Source: Gemmatimonadota bacterium
GTDB taxonomy: Bacteria; Gemmatimonadota; Gemmatimonadetes; Longimicrobiales; Gaopeijiaceae
Reading direction: 5' to 3'
Length of the DNA: 34,332 nucleotides
NCBI GenBank assembly: GCA_009841165.1
Contig: VXMI01000160.1
Location: 1-34,332 of the forward strand
Below are positions 8,087 to 14,925 of the stretch, in pieces. How positions within the stretch are numbered: the stretch's first letter is position 1; every line of letters begins with the position of its first letter. The notes under the pieces are model-generated. The model was not told where the DNA came from. It ran no database searches and saw only the letters and a list, made by a program, of their open reading frames with translations. A program made the position numbers and the translations under genes.

Positions 8087-9348
8087 ACCAGGTCTCCCAG
8101 GCCGAAGGTCACGCTTCCGTCCGACGCGACCTTCCACGCGCGCTGGTGGTTGTGGTGATACGACGTGCCTTCGCCGCGCGCGTCCCAGAGCTGTTGCACG
8201 GTCGGCTGGACGTAGCCGGTCTCGTCGGTCGCGCGGCTCAGGATCACCGTGTCGCGCCCGTCCCAGTTCCAGAGGTGCCGGAAGCGCACGGTCGACTTGG
8301 ACAGGATCGGCGGCTGCAAGACCGCATCGGCCCACGAGCGGCCGCCGTCGGTGCTGACCTCGACCCGGGTGATGCGTCCCCTTCCCGTCCACGCCAGCCC
8401 CTCGATCTCCCACCAGCCCCGATCCGGAAGGACATAGGGATACGATGGGAAGGTGATGATCGACTTGGCGTCCATCACGAAGCTGAACTGGCGCGCGGTG
8501 CCGTCCTTCAGGGGGTCGGTATAGCGGGAGGTCTCGTCTCGGGTCATGGTCGGGCGGTCGCTGACCTCGATCCGCCGCAGCCACTTGACCTGGGCGTTGC
8601 CCTCCCAGCCCGGGAGCAGCAGCCGCACCGGATACCCCTGTTCGGGCCGGATCGCCTCGCCGTTTTGACCGTAGGCGAGCATCGAGTCGTCCATCGCCTT
8701 GTCGAGGGGAACGCTCCGCGCCATCACGGCTGCGTCGCGGCCCTCGGCCAGGATCCAGCTCGCCCCGGGGCGCACTCCGACCTCGCGCAGGATCGTCGAG
8801 AGCATGACCCCGGTCCACTCGCTCGTACTGAGCAGCCCGTCGAGTTGCTGGGGCGAGATCGCGGTCGGCATGCGGTTGCGGTTGTACGCGCCGCCTCCGT
8901 TGCCGGAACACTCGATGAAGCAGATGCGCGAGGCCTGCGGATAGCGGCGCAGGTCGGACATGCGAAAGACCATCGGGCGTTCCACCATTCCGTGAACGAG
9001 CAGCTCGTGCTCCTCGGCCACGATGTCTGGCACGCCCGCGTGGTGGCGCTCGAAGTGCAGGTCGGAGGGCGTTATCGTGCCCTGCAGATCCTGGAGCGGG
9101 GTACGCGACGAACTCGAAAGCGCCAGCGTGCGCACCAGCCGGCGCGGCTGTTCACCCGGCGCCCGCCGACCGACCTCCGACACGAAGCGCCCCGGCACCC
9201 TGGTGGGATCGACACTCTGGGCCGGCACTTCCTGCACCGTGGCCTTGACGGCGTCGAACCGTGTCATGACCAGTCCGCTCGCCGCCGTGCCGGAAGCCGC
9301 AGTGAGCCAGGCCCGGCGTGAGAACTGTTTTCGTGGTCCCGTTGCCAT
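8083..9348 (-). CDS. Tat-exported sulfite dehydrogenase, molybdopterin subunit (SoxC/SorA family)
   Basis: Probable periplasmic sulfite oxidation with a molybdopterin cofactor, passing electrons to the adjacent cytochrome c. The start is the ATG at 9348 (MATGPRKQF), with GGAAGG about 10 nt upstream. The 421-residue product opens with a twin-arginine signal (SRRAWLTAASG, residues 10-20). The family core shows LHFERHHAGVPDI near residue 100 and the molybdenum-ligand cysteine at 147 in FIECSGNGGGAYNR. Further blocks are GYPVRLLLPGWEGNAQVKWLRRIEV and a C-terminal Mo-co dimerisation domain (ITRVEVSTDGGRSWADA, QRAWKV). Substrate is inferred: some family members oxidise sulfane sulfur in the Sox cycle, others free sulfite. 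It sits 68 bp after zapA and may be cotranscribed with it by chance. Confidence 0.88.
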   Translation of the reverse strand: MATGPRKQFSRRAWLTAASGTAASGLVMTRFDAVKATVQEVPAQSVDPTRVPGRFVSEVGRRAPGEQPRRLVRTLALSSSSRTPLQDLQGTITPSDLHFERHHAGVPDIVAEEHELLVHGMVERPMVFRMSDLRRYPQASRICFIECSGNGGGAYNRNRMPTAISPQQLDGLLSTSEWTGVMLSTILREVGVRPGASWILAEGRDAAVMARSVPLDKAMDDSMLAYGQNGEAIRPEQGYPVRLLLPGWEGNAQVKWLRRIEVSDRPTMTRDETSRYTDPLKDGTARQFSFVMDAKSIITFPSYPYVLPDRGWWEIEGLAWTGRGRITRVEVSTDGGRSWADAVLQPPILSKSTVRFRHLWNWDGRDTVILSRATDETGYVQPTVQQLWDARGEGTSYHHNHQRAWKVASDGSVTFGLGDLV

Positions 9349-9416
9349 GTGGTCGGTCCTTCCCGTCTCGTGTGGGTGTGCGGCTGACTCACGGCCCTGT
9401 CCGGCCGGATCGCTGG

Positions 9417-9698
9417 CTAGTCCAGTCCCTCCAACTCCGCCTCGATCCGCGCGGTCAGGGCCCGCAGACGATCTTCTACCCTCGACTGCTGGCGGAGCAA
9501 CTCGTCGGAGAGCGACAGTGCTGCCAGAATGGCCGCATTCTTGGCGGTCACGCCAGCCTGCTCGGACACGGCGCTCATGCGCTCGTCGACCAGCGCGGCG
9601 CAGCGACGCGTGTATTCCTCGTCGGCGTCCGCGCGCAGGGTGTACCACTCCCCGGCGATCTCGACGCGAATCGACGTGCGTGGTGCTTCCTCACTCAT
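9417..9698 (-). CDS. zapA: Cell division protein ZapA
   Basis: Small Z-ring-associated protein that bundles FtsZ filaments at midcell. The 93-residue product starts MSEEAPRTSIRVEIAGEWYTLRADADEEYTRRCAALVDERM, the classic ZapA beta-hairpin plus first helix, then a long C-terminal coiled-coil helix (LSLSDELLRQQSRVEDRLRAL). The length is typical for ZapA. The start ATG overlaps the stop of the upstream coiled-coil gene as ATGA, so the two are probably translated together. zapA next to pheT is a common arrangement in several phyla. I see no 6S RNA next to it. Confidence 0.9.
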   Translation of the reverse strand: MSEEAPRTSIRVEIAGEWYTLRADADEEYTRRCAALVDERMSAVSEQAGVTAKNAAILAALSLSDELLRQQSRVEDRLRALTARIEAELEGLD

Positions 9699-10006
9699 CG
9701 CCGGTCCTCCAGAAAGCGGATGCTCGCGAGAATCTGGTCGATTCGCTCGCGTCCCCGTTCGATGCGGCCACGCAGGTCGTCGTTCTCGGCCTCCACCTTC
9801 TCCATGCGGAGCGAGAGCGTGGCCGGATCCTGGCGGCCCTCGGCGAAGTCACGCAGAAGCGCTTCGCTGCGCTCGGCCCGCTCCCGTGCCTCCTCCGCGG
9901 CCCCGCGAAGATCGCGCAACTCGCCGACCAGCCGGCGGATCGCCGACTCCAGCGGCGCGACGCCCGCGATCTCCGCGACGGCCGCGTCAGCTTCTCGGTT
10001 CGACAC
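9695..10006 (-). CDS. Small coiled-coil protein coupled to ZapA, possible ZapB-like factor
   Basis: I do not recognise a named family with certainty. The 103-residue product starts at a GTG (10006) preceded by AAGGGGG with 6-nt spacing. It is almost wholly charged and helical with heptad-like leucines: ESAIRRLVGELRDL, then LRMEKVEAENDDLRGRIERGRERIDQIL. There is no signal peptide or membrane segment. The 'VEAENDDLRGRI' stretch resembles bacterial coiled-coil division proteins such as ZapB or FtsB-type helices. Its first 20 bp overlap the end of pheT and its stop overlaps zapA. Position and structure suggest a Z-ring partner, but this is inference. Confidence 0.7.
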   Translation of the reverse strand: MSNREADAAVAEIAGVAPLESAIRRLVGELRDLRGAAEEARERAERSEALLRDFAEGRQDPATLSLRMEKVEAENDDLRGRIERGRERIDQILASIRFLEDRR

Positions 10007-12437
10007 CGGTCGCCCCCTTCACCTTCTTGAGCACTCGCCGACAGGATCTGTCGACCTCCTTGTCGGTCAGGGTCCGTCCGCGAGCGCGAAAACGCAAGCG
10101 AATGGCCACCGAGCGGGCGCCGGGCGGAAGATCATCGCCCTCGTACAGGTCGAAGATCTCGGCCTCCTCCAGCAGCCTCCCGCCCCCCGCGCGGGCGGCC
10201 TCGAGTACATCGCCCGCCCCTGTCCCCGCTGGCAGCAGGAAGGCCACGTCGCGCTGTGACGCGGGCTGATCCGGCAACTCCCGCGCCGTGACGGCGATCC
10301 CGGGGGCCGGCGACGACGGCAACACCACTTCGGCACCCACGACCGTTCCCGCCCACGGAGGCAGGTCCATCGCCCCGGCGCGGATCTCGCCCCCCCATCC
10401 CACGACCGCACCCATAGCATCCACCAGCTGGTAGCAGCGTTCAGGCACGAGCAGCGGCGCACCGTCCAGCACCGGCCCGCGCCACCCGCCGGCACCTGCT
10501 TCCGCCGGCACCACGCGCCCGCCCGGGCAGGCCTCGCCCGCGATCAACTCCACGACCCGCGCGATGTCGTGGGCGTCGAAGCGGCCGCCTGCGCCCGACC
10601 ACTGCAGGGGCGCGCACCGTCCGTGCAGAACCACCGCCACGCGCGCCGACTCGCGTGGGATCGTGGCCACGTTTTCGCCAGGCGCAAAAGCCGTTCCGAG
10701 TTCGAAGAGCCGCACATCCCGCACGCCCCGGGCAAGGTTGCGCTCCAGATGAGTGAGCAGCCCCGGCAGCCGGTCGCGGCGAAGGTGACTCTCGTCGGCG
10801 GACATCGGGTTGAGGAGGGGGACATCGCCATGGCGGGGGGGACCGAGAGCAGGGGTCTGCGCCTCGCTGATTCCGTCGCCGGCGAGCCGCACCCGCAGCC
10901 GGTCCTCGAGCTGGAACACGGGGTCGTCCGGGACGGTGCCCGGACGGAAAGCGGACAGTGCGGAGGGGAAGGTGTCGTAGCCGTAGGTGCGCGCCACCTC
11001 CTCGATCAGATCGACCTCGCGGAGCGTGTCGTAGCTCCGGTGTCCTGGTATCACGAAGTCCACCACGTCCGAGCCGGTTCGGGCCTCCCGGTAACCGAGC
11101 GGCGCGAGCAGCGCGACGAGCTCCGCGCTCGAAAACTCGACGCCGAGCAGATGGCGCACGCGCGACGGGCGCAGCGACACCACCGGAGCCTCCCAGGGCG
11201 CCGGACATGCGTCGATCACCTCCCCGTCGGGTTCGCCGCCCGCAACGGCCAGCACGAGTTCGACGGCGCGCAGCACCGCCGTCTCCATCGTCGCGGGATC
11301 CACCCAGCGCTCGAAGCGGTAGCTCGCGTCGGTGGACATGCCCAGCGCTCGGCGGGTCGCCCTCACCTGCTTCGGCTCGAAGTGGGCACACTCCAGCAGG
11401 ATGTCGGTCGACTCGCTCGAGACCTCGGAGTCCCGCCCCCCCATCACCCCCGCAATGGCGACCGGCCGGTCGGCGTCGCGGATCATCAGCATCTCGGACG
11501 TGATCGGCCGGGCCTCTCCGTCGAGCGTGACCAGCGTCTCCCCCGGACGCGCCCGCCCCACGACGATCGTCGCGTCGGCCAGCCTGTGCAGGTCGAAGGC
11601 GTGCAGCGGCTGCCCCAGCTCCAGCATGACGTAGTTTGTGGCATCCACGACGTTGTTGATCGGCCGCTGCCCCGCCGCTCTCAACCGGTTCGCCAGCCAC
11701 CGCGGCGACGGGCCCACCGTCACACCGCGGATAACCGCGCCCAGGTAGCGCGAGCAGAGCTCCGGATCCTCGATACGGATGCGAACTCCGGCGGAAGCGC
11801 TATCGGAACTGCCCCGGGCGAACGAACTCTCCAGCCCGACGCCCGCGCCCGCACCCGTGGGAAACGCCGGCAGCACGATCCCACCCTGTCCGACGGGGTG
11901 CAGTTCGCGCGCGATCCCCACATGCGATAGCAGGTCGCCGCGATTGGGCGTGACCTCGACATCGAGGCGGTGGTCGTCCAGCTCCGCCGCCGGCGCAAAG
12001 GGCGCTCCGGCCTCGTAGTCGCCCTTCAGCAGCATGATCCCCGCCTGATCGTCGCCGAGTTCCAGCTCCCGCTCCGAGCACAGCATCCCCTGGCTGAAGT
12101 GCCCGCGGATCTTGCGCTTCCCGATCCTGAACCCACCGGGCAGCTTCGCTCCCACCGGCGCGAAGGGATAGAAGGAACCAGAGCGGACATCCGGCGCCCC
12201 GCAAACGACCGGAACCTCGCCGTCGGGCCCCAGCACGCGGCAGAGGGTGAGACGGTCGGCGTTCGGATGAGGTCTCGCATCGAGCACCTGGCCCACGACG
12301 ATATCCCGCAACCCCGCGGCGAGATCCTCGACCTCCTCCACCGGGGCGCCCCTGAGCGCCAGCCGCGCCATCGCCTCGTCGACCGTGAGCCCGATTCCGG
12401 GCGCCACGTCGCACAGCCAGCGGTACGAGACCTTCAC
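9987..12437 (-). CDS. pheT: Phenylalanyl-tRNA synthetase beta subunit
   Basis: Forms the alpha2-beta2 enzyme that charges tRNA-Phe; the beta chain binds tRNA and edits Tyr-tRNA-Phe. I start it at a GTG (12437) that overlaps the pheS stop as GTGA, giving 816 residues, close to the usual 790-820. Domains in order: N-terminal VKVSYRWLCDV segment, a tRNA-binding OB domain (about 40-150, with HPNADRLTLCRV and GMLCSERELEL), and the B3/B4 editing region (about 210-390, with YVMLELGQPLHAFD). A B5 domain (about 400-480) and the pseudo-catalytic core come next, and a C-terminal anticodon-binding FDX-ACB domain ends near RTLTDKEVDRSCRRVLKKV. The frame extends upstream through pheS as a shadow and is not part of the gene. 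Confidence 0.96.
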   Translation of the reverse strand: MKVSYRWLCDVAPGIGLTVDEAMARLALRGAPVEEVEDLAAGLRDIVVGQVLDARPHPNADRLTLCRVLGPDGEVPVVCGAPDVRSGSFYPFAPVGAKLPGGFRIGKRKIRGHFSQGMLCSERELELGDDQAGIMLLKGDYEAGAPFAPAAELDDHRLDVEVTPNRGDLLSHVGIARELHPVGQGGIVLPAFPTGAGAGVGLESSFARGSSDSASAGVRIRIEDPELCSRYLGAVIRGVTVGPSPRWLANRLRAAGQRPINNVVDATNYVMLELGQPLHAFDLHRLADATIVVGRARPGETLVTLDGEARPITSEMLMIRDADRPVAIAGVMGGRDSEVSSESTDILLECAHFEPKQVRATRRALGMSTDASYRFERWVDPATMETAVLRAVELVLAVAGGEPDGEVIDACPAPWEAPVVSLRPSRVRHLLGVEFSSAELVALLAPLGYREARTGSDVVDFVIPGHRSYDTLREVDLIEEVARTYGYDTFPSALSAFRPGTVPDDPVFQLEDRLRVRLAGDGISEAQTPALGPPRHGDVPLLNPMSADESHLRRDRLPGLLTHLERNLARGVRDVRLFELGTAFAPGENVATIPRESARVAVVLHGRCAPLQWSGAGGRFDAHDIARVVELIAGEACPGGRVVPAEAGAGGWRGPVLDGAPLLVPERCYQLVDAMGAVVGWGGEIRAGAMDLPPWAGTVVGAEVVLPSSPAPGIAVTARELPDQPASQRDVAFLLPAGTGAGDVLEAARAGGGRLLEEAEIFDLYEGDDLPPGARSVAIRLRFRARGRTLTDKEVDRSCRRVLKKVKGATGVEPRS

Positions 12438-13444
12438 GTGAACTGCCCCAGGAAACGCATGTCGTTCTCGTAGAAGAGCCTGAGGTCCCTCACCCCGTGC
12501 CGCAGCATCGCCACCCGGGCCGGTCCCATCCCGAACGCCCAGCCGGTGTAGCGCTCCGAATCGTAGCCCACGTTGTCGAGCACGGCCGGGTCGACCATCC
12601 CCGCGCCCATGATCTCGATCCAGTCGGTCTCTTCCTCCCGGCCGTTCTCGCGCACGATCACCCGCTTCACGTCCACCTCCGCCGACGGTTCCGTGAACGG
12701 GAAGAACGACGGCCGGAAGCGCACCTGCGTTCCCGGCCCCCAGAACCGCCGTGCGAACTCGGCGAGCGTCGCCTTGAAGTCGACGAAGGTCACGCCCTCG
12801 TCCACGACAAGCCCCTCGATCTGCGCGAAGGCGGGCGTGTGGGTCGCGTCGTAGGTGTCGCGCCGGTACACCATGCCCGGCGCCATGATCCGGATCGGCG
12901 GAGGATACCGCTCCATGGTGCGGATCTGCACCGGCGACGTGTGGCTCCTGAGCAATAGCCCCGGCGCCAGGTACAGCGTGTCCTGCTCGTCGGCGGCCGG
13001 ATGGTCGAGCGGCGTGTTGAGCGCAACGAAGTTGTACCACTCGGTGTCGACCTCGGGGCCCCGGGCGCGCGCAAAGCCCAGACCCTGGAAGATCCTCCAG
13101 ATGTCGTCGATCACCTGGCTCACGGGGTGAATGGTCCCGCGCCACTTGCGGCGTGGCGGCAGAGTGAGATCGAGCGCCCGTTCAGTCGCCGACCGCGCAG
13201 CCGTGACCTCGCCCAACCGGTCCTGCAGCGCCTCGGCGAGCAGCTTCTTCGCCCGGTTCGCGGCCGCCCCGACGCTCGGCCGCTCCTGCGGGTTCAGCGA
13301 TCCCAGACGGCGCAGCACCCCCGAGATCAGCCCGTCCTTCCGCCCCAGATAGCGGACCCGGAGCCGCTCGAGCTCCCCGGCGTCGCGCGCCTTGGCAAAC
13401 GCGTCGAGCGCCTCCTCCCGTAGCCTGCGGAGCTCGTCGATCAA
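12434..13444 (-). CDS. pheS: Phenylalanyl-tRNA synthetase alpha subunit
   Basis: Catalytic subunit of phenylalanyl-tRNA synthetase. The 336-residue product has an N-terminal coiled coil (MIDELRRLREEALDAF...VRYLGRKDGLISG). The class II core follows: HPVSQVIDDIWRIFQGLGF, GPEVDTEWYNFVALNTPLDHPAAD, motif 2 near LLLRSHTSPVQIRTME, and motif 3 in GMGPARVAMLRHGVRDLR. The start is a TTG at 13444 with only a poor ribosome binding site. No ATG or GTG upstream or nearby gives a better start, and the N-terminus aligns well with the family. It lies 34 bp after rplT, the common infC-rpmI-rplT-pheS-pheT order. Confidence 0.95.
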   Translation of the reverse strand: MIDELRRLREEALDAFAKARDAGELERLRVRYLGRKDGLISGVLRRLGSLNPQERPSVGAAANRAKKLLAEALQDRLGEVTAARSATERALDLTLPPRRKWRGTIHPVSQVIDDIWRIFQGLGFARARGPEVDTEWYNFVALNTPLDHPAADEQDTLYLAPGLLLRSHTSPVQIRTMERYPPPIRIMAPGMVYRRDTYDATHTPAFAQIEGLVVDEGVTFVDFKATLAEFARRFWGPGTQVRFRPSFFPFTEPSAEVDVKRVIVRENGREEETDWIEIMGAGMVDPAVLDNVGYDSERYTGWAFGMGPARVAMLRHGVRDLRLFYENDMRFLGQFT

Positions 13445-13478
13445 GATCCGTGCAACGGTTGGCGGAAGCCTGCGGGGG

Positions 13479-13838
13479 TCAGTTGCTCAGCGCGGACTTC
13501 GCGCGCTCGGCGAGCGAAGCGAAGGTGTCCGGGCTGCGGATCGCCAGATCGGCGAGCGCCTTGCGGTCGAGTTCGATGCCCGCGCGCTGCAGGCCGTTCA
13601 TGAAGCGGGAATAGGAAATGTCATTCTGGCGGGCCGCGGCGTTGATCCTGGTGATCCAGAGCCGGCGGAAGTTCCGCTTCTTCTTCTTGCGGTCACGGTA
13701 CGCATGCTCCCATCCCTTTTCCACCGCGTCCTTGGCGGTCCGGTACAGGTTCTTGCGGCCCCCGAAGTACCCCTTTGCCGCGCGCAGGATCTTCTTCTTG
13801 CGCTTCTTGCGCGCGACCGAATGCGTGGAACGCGCCAT
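13479..13838 (-). CDS. rplT: 50S ribosomal protein L20
   Basis: Assembly protein of the large ribosomal subunit and, in several bacteria, a repressor of its own operon. The 119-residue product is highly basic at the N-terminus (MARSTHSVARKKRKKKILRAAKGYFGGRKNL). It has the conserved WITRINAAARQNDISYSRFMNGL block and ends at residue 119, the normal length. It sits 43 bp after rpmI. The leader upstream of infC has features that could be an L20-responsive attenuator. Confidence 0.97.
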   Translation of the reverse strand: MARSTHSVARKKRKKKILRAAKGYFGGRKNLYRTAKDAVEKGWEHAYRDRKKKKRNFRRLWITRINAAARQNDISYSRFMNGLQRAGIELDRKALADLAIRSPDTFASLAERAKSALSN

Positions 13839-13881
13839 CTATGGTCTCCTTGGCAATTCTGTCTGCTTGCGGTTCCCGGCG

Positions 13882-14079
13882 CTATGTGCCCGGCAACATC
13901 CGGCGCACGCGTTTCACGTCGGCGTCGGCCGCCACCGTGCCCGTACGCAGCCGCCGTTTCCGCTTGCGGTTCTTCTTGGTCAGGATATGGGACTTGTAGG
14001 CCCGCATCCTCGCGAGTTTGCCCGATCCGGTCTTGCGGAAGCGCTTCGCGGCTCCCCTGTTCGATTTCATCTTCGGCAT
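13882..14079 (-). CDS. rpmI: 50S ribosomal protein L35
   Basis: Small basic ribosomal protein, 65 residues: [22 protein letters not shown], then [15 protein letters not shown], the normal L35 pattern. The start ATG at 14079 is 25 bp after infC. Its gene lies between infC and rplT, the standard order, and is surely co-transcribed with both. Confidence 0.97.
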   Translation of the reverse strand: MPKMKSNRGAAKRFRKTGSGKLARMRAYKSHILTKKNRKRKRRLRTGTVAADADVKRVRRMLPGT

Positions 14080-14104
14080 CGGATTCTCCGAAATCCTCTC
14101 TGGC

Positions 14105-14620
14105 CTAAGTCTTGAGCGGACTCAGGATCATGGTCATCTGGTTCCGCTCGAAATTGGGATACTGTTCGACCTTGGCGTGTTCGCTGAGGTCCCTGGTAGC
14201 GCGCAGCAGCACCTCCCGTCCGAGTTCGGGGTGCGTCACCTGACGGCCCCTGAACATCATCGTGAGCTTGACCTTGTTGCCTTCCGACAGGAAGCGCCGC
14301 GCGTGGCGCAACTTGAAATCGTAGTCGTGATCCTCGATTCCCGGACGGAACTTGACCTCCTTGAGCTGCACGGTATGCTGCTTCTTGCGGGCTTCCCGCG
14401 CTGCGCGTGCCGCCTTGTACTTGTACTTGCCGTAGTCCATCAGGCGGACCACCGGCGGTCTGGAATCCGGCGCGACTTCCACGAGATCGAGGCCCCGCTG
14501 GGCGGCCCGGGCACGCGCGTCGTCCAACGACACGATCCCGATCTGCCCGCCCTTCTCGTCGATCAGTCGAATCGGGCTGATTCGGATCTGTTCGTTCACC
14601 CGGACGCGTTTTTCTGCGAT
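14105..14620 (-). CDS. infC: Translation initiation factor IF-3, probable ATC start
   Basis: Binds the 30S subunit, prevents premature 50S joining and proofreads the initiator codon. The core starts with [21 protein letters not shown], includes [22 protein letters not shown] and ends in the C-terminal domain [19 protein letters not shown] at 14599 would give 164 residues but has no ribosome binding site. Reading upstream in frame gives IAEKRVR, starting at an ATC (14618-14620), with AGGGAG at good spacing upstream (9 nt from GGAG). infC of E. coli and B. subtilis uses AUU, and IF-3 represses its own non-canonical start, so an AUC start giving 171 residues is the better model. It is inferred from sequence, not proven. 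Confidence 0.93.
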   Translation of the reverse strand: MAEKRVRVNEQIRISPIRLIDEKGGQIGIVSLDDARARAAQRGLDLVEVAPDSRPPVVRLMDYGKYKYKAARAAREARKKQHTVQLKEVKFRPGIEDHDYDFKLRHARRFLSEGNKVKLTMMFRGRQVTHPELGREVLLRATRDLSEHAKVEQYPNFERNQMTMILSPLKT

Positions 14621-14641
14621 CTTGGCACTCTCCCTGGTTTC

Positions 14642-14661
14642 GGGACGGCCGCGGCCGTCCC
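14642..14661. promoter_or_regulatory. 20-bp perfect palindrome (hairpin) in the infC leader
   Basis: Positions 14642-14661 form a perfect palindrome, GGGACGGCC-GC-GGCCGTCCC, able to fold as an 8-9 bp GC stem. In the infC transcript it ends 11 nt before the AGGGAG ribosome binding site, so it could control access to that site or protect the leader. On the plus strand it is followed by CGGTTTTTG and would look like an intrinsic terminator, but no plus-strand gene ends here. Role unknown. Confidence 0.5.
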
Positions 14662-14707
14662 CGGTTTTTGCGTGCTCTTCCCTTGCCGCGCCCCCGCCGG
14701 CCTGTAC

Positions 14708-14728
14708 AAAAGCCCGGATTATCCGGGC
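14708..14728 (-). terminator. Intrinsic terminator (attenuator) in the infC leader
   Basis: On the minus strand GCCCGGA-TAA-TCCGGGC (7-bp stem, 3-nt loop; 14712-14728) is followed by TTTTGT (14706-14711). It lies about 140-165 nt into the predicted infC leader, downstream of the promoter at 14877-14906, so it would act as an attenuator rather than as the thrS terminator. A TCCGGGT segment at 14774-14780 (minus strand) can pair with the GCCCGGA arm and so form a competing antiterminator. Between them lies a small GGGTG-CTT-CACCC hairpin (14746-14758). Confidence 0.6.
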
Positions 14729-14876
14729 CGTTCGACCTGCCGGCCGGGTGAAGCACCCGCCGCCGACCTGAAGACCCGGAAGCTCGTCAGCTACGAGGGT
14801 GAGAGGCGGTCAGTCCTCTTCTTCCTGATTTTCGTTTGGCCGATGAGAAAACGCCGGCCAAGGGGCACAGACTTTT

Positions 14877-14906
14877 ATTATCGACAATTCATGGGTCGAG
14901 TGTCAA
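14877..14906 (-). promoter_or_regulatory. Strong sigma-70-type promoter for infC-rpmI-rplT
   Basis: On the minus strand a perfect -35 TTGACA (14901-14906) and a -10 GATAAT (14877-14882, five of six) are 18 bp apart. The local region is AT-rich against the GC-rich background. A start near 14870 gives a leader of about 250 nt before the ATC start of infC. It lies directly after the thrS stop, so infC has its own promoter as well as any readthrough from thrS. Confidence 0.7.
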
Positions 14907-14925
14907 GGAAGCCGGTCGAGTGTCA
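14894..14925. repeat. Tandem 12-bp direct repeat at the thrS end and infC promoter
   Basis: GGTCGAGTGTCA occurs at 14894-14905 and again at 14914-14925, exactly 20 bp apart (about two helical turns). The first copy contains part of the infC -35; the second overlaps the thrS stop codon and carries a CTGACA, a -35-like variant. It could be a regulator site or a duplicated promoter half. No regulator gene is linked. Confidence 0.5.

Noticed and set aside
10569-11930. 453-codon plus-strand frame opposite pheT
   Set aside because: Antisense to PheT, no ribosome binding site and no recognisable domain.
12437-13145. Long upstream extension of the pheT frame
   Set aside because: It runs inside pheS in another frame; the GTG start overlapping the pheS stop fits the family length.
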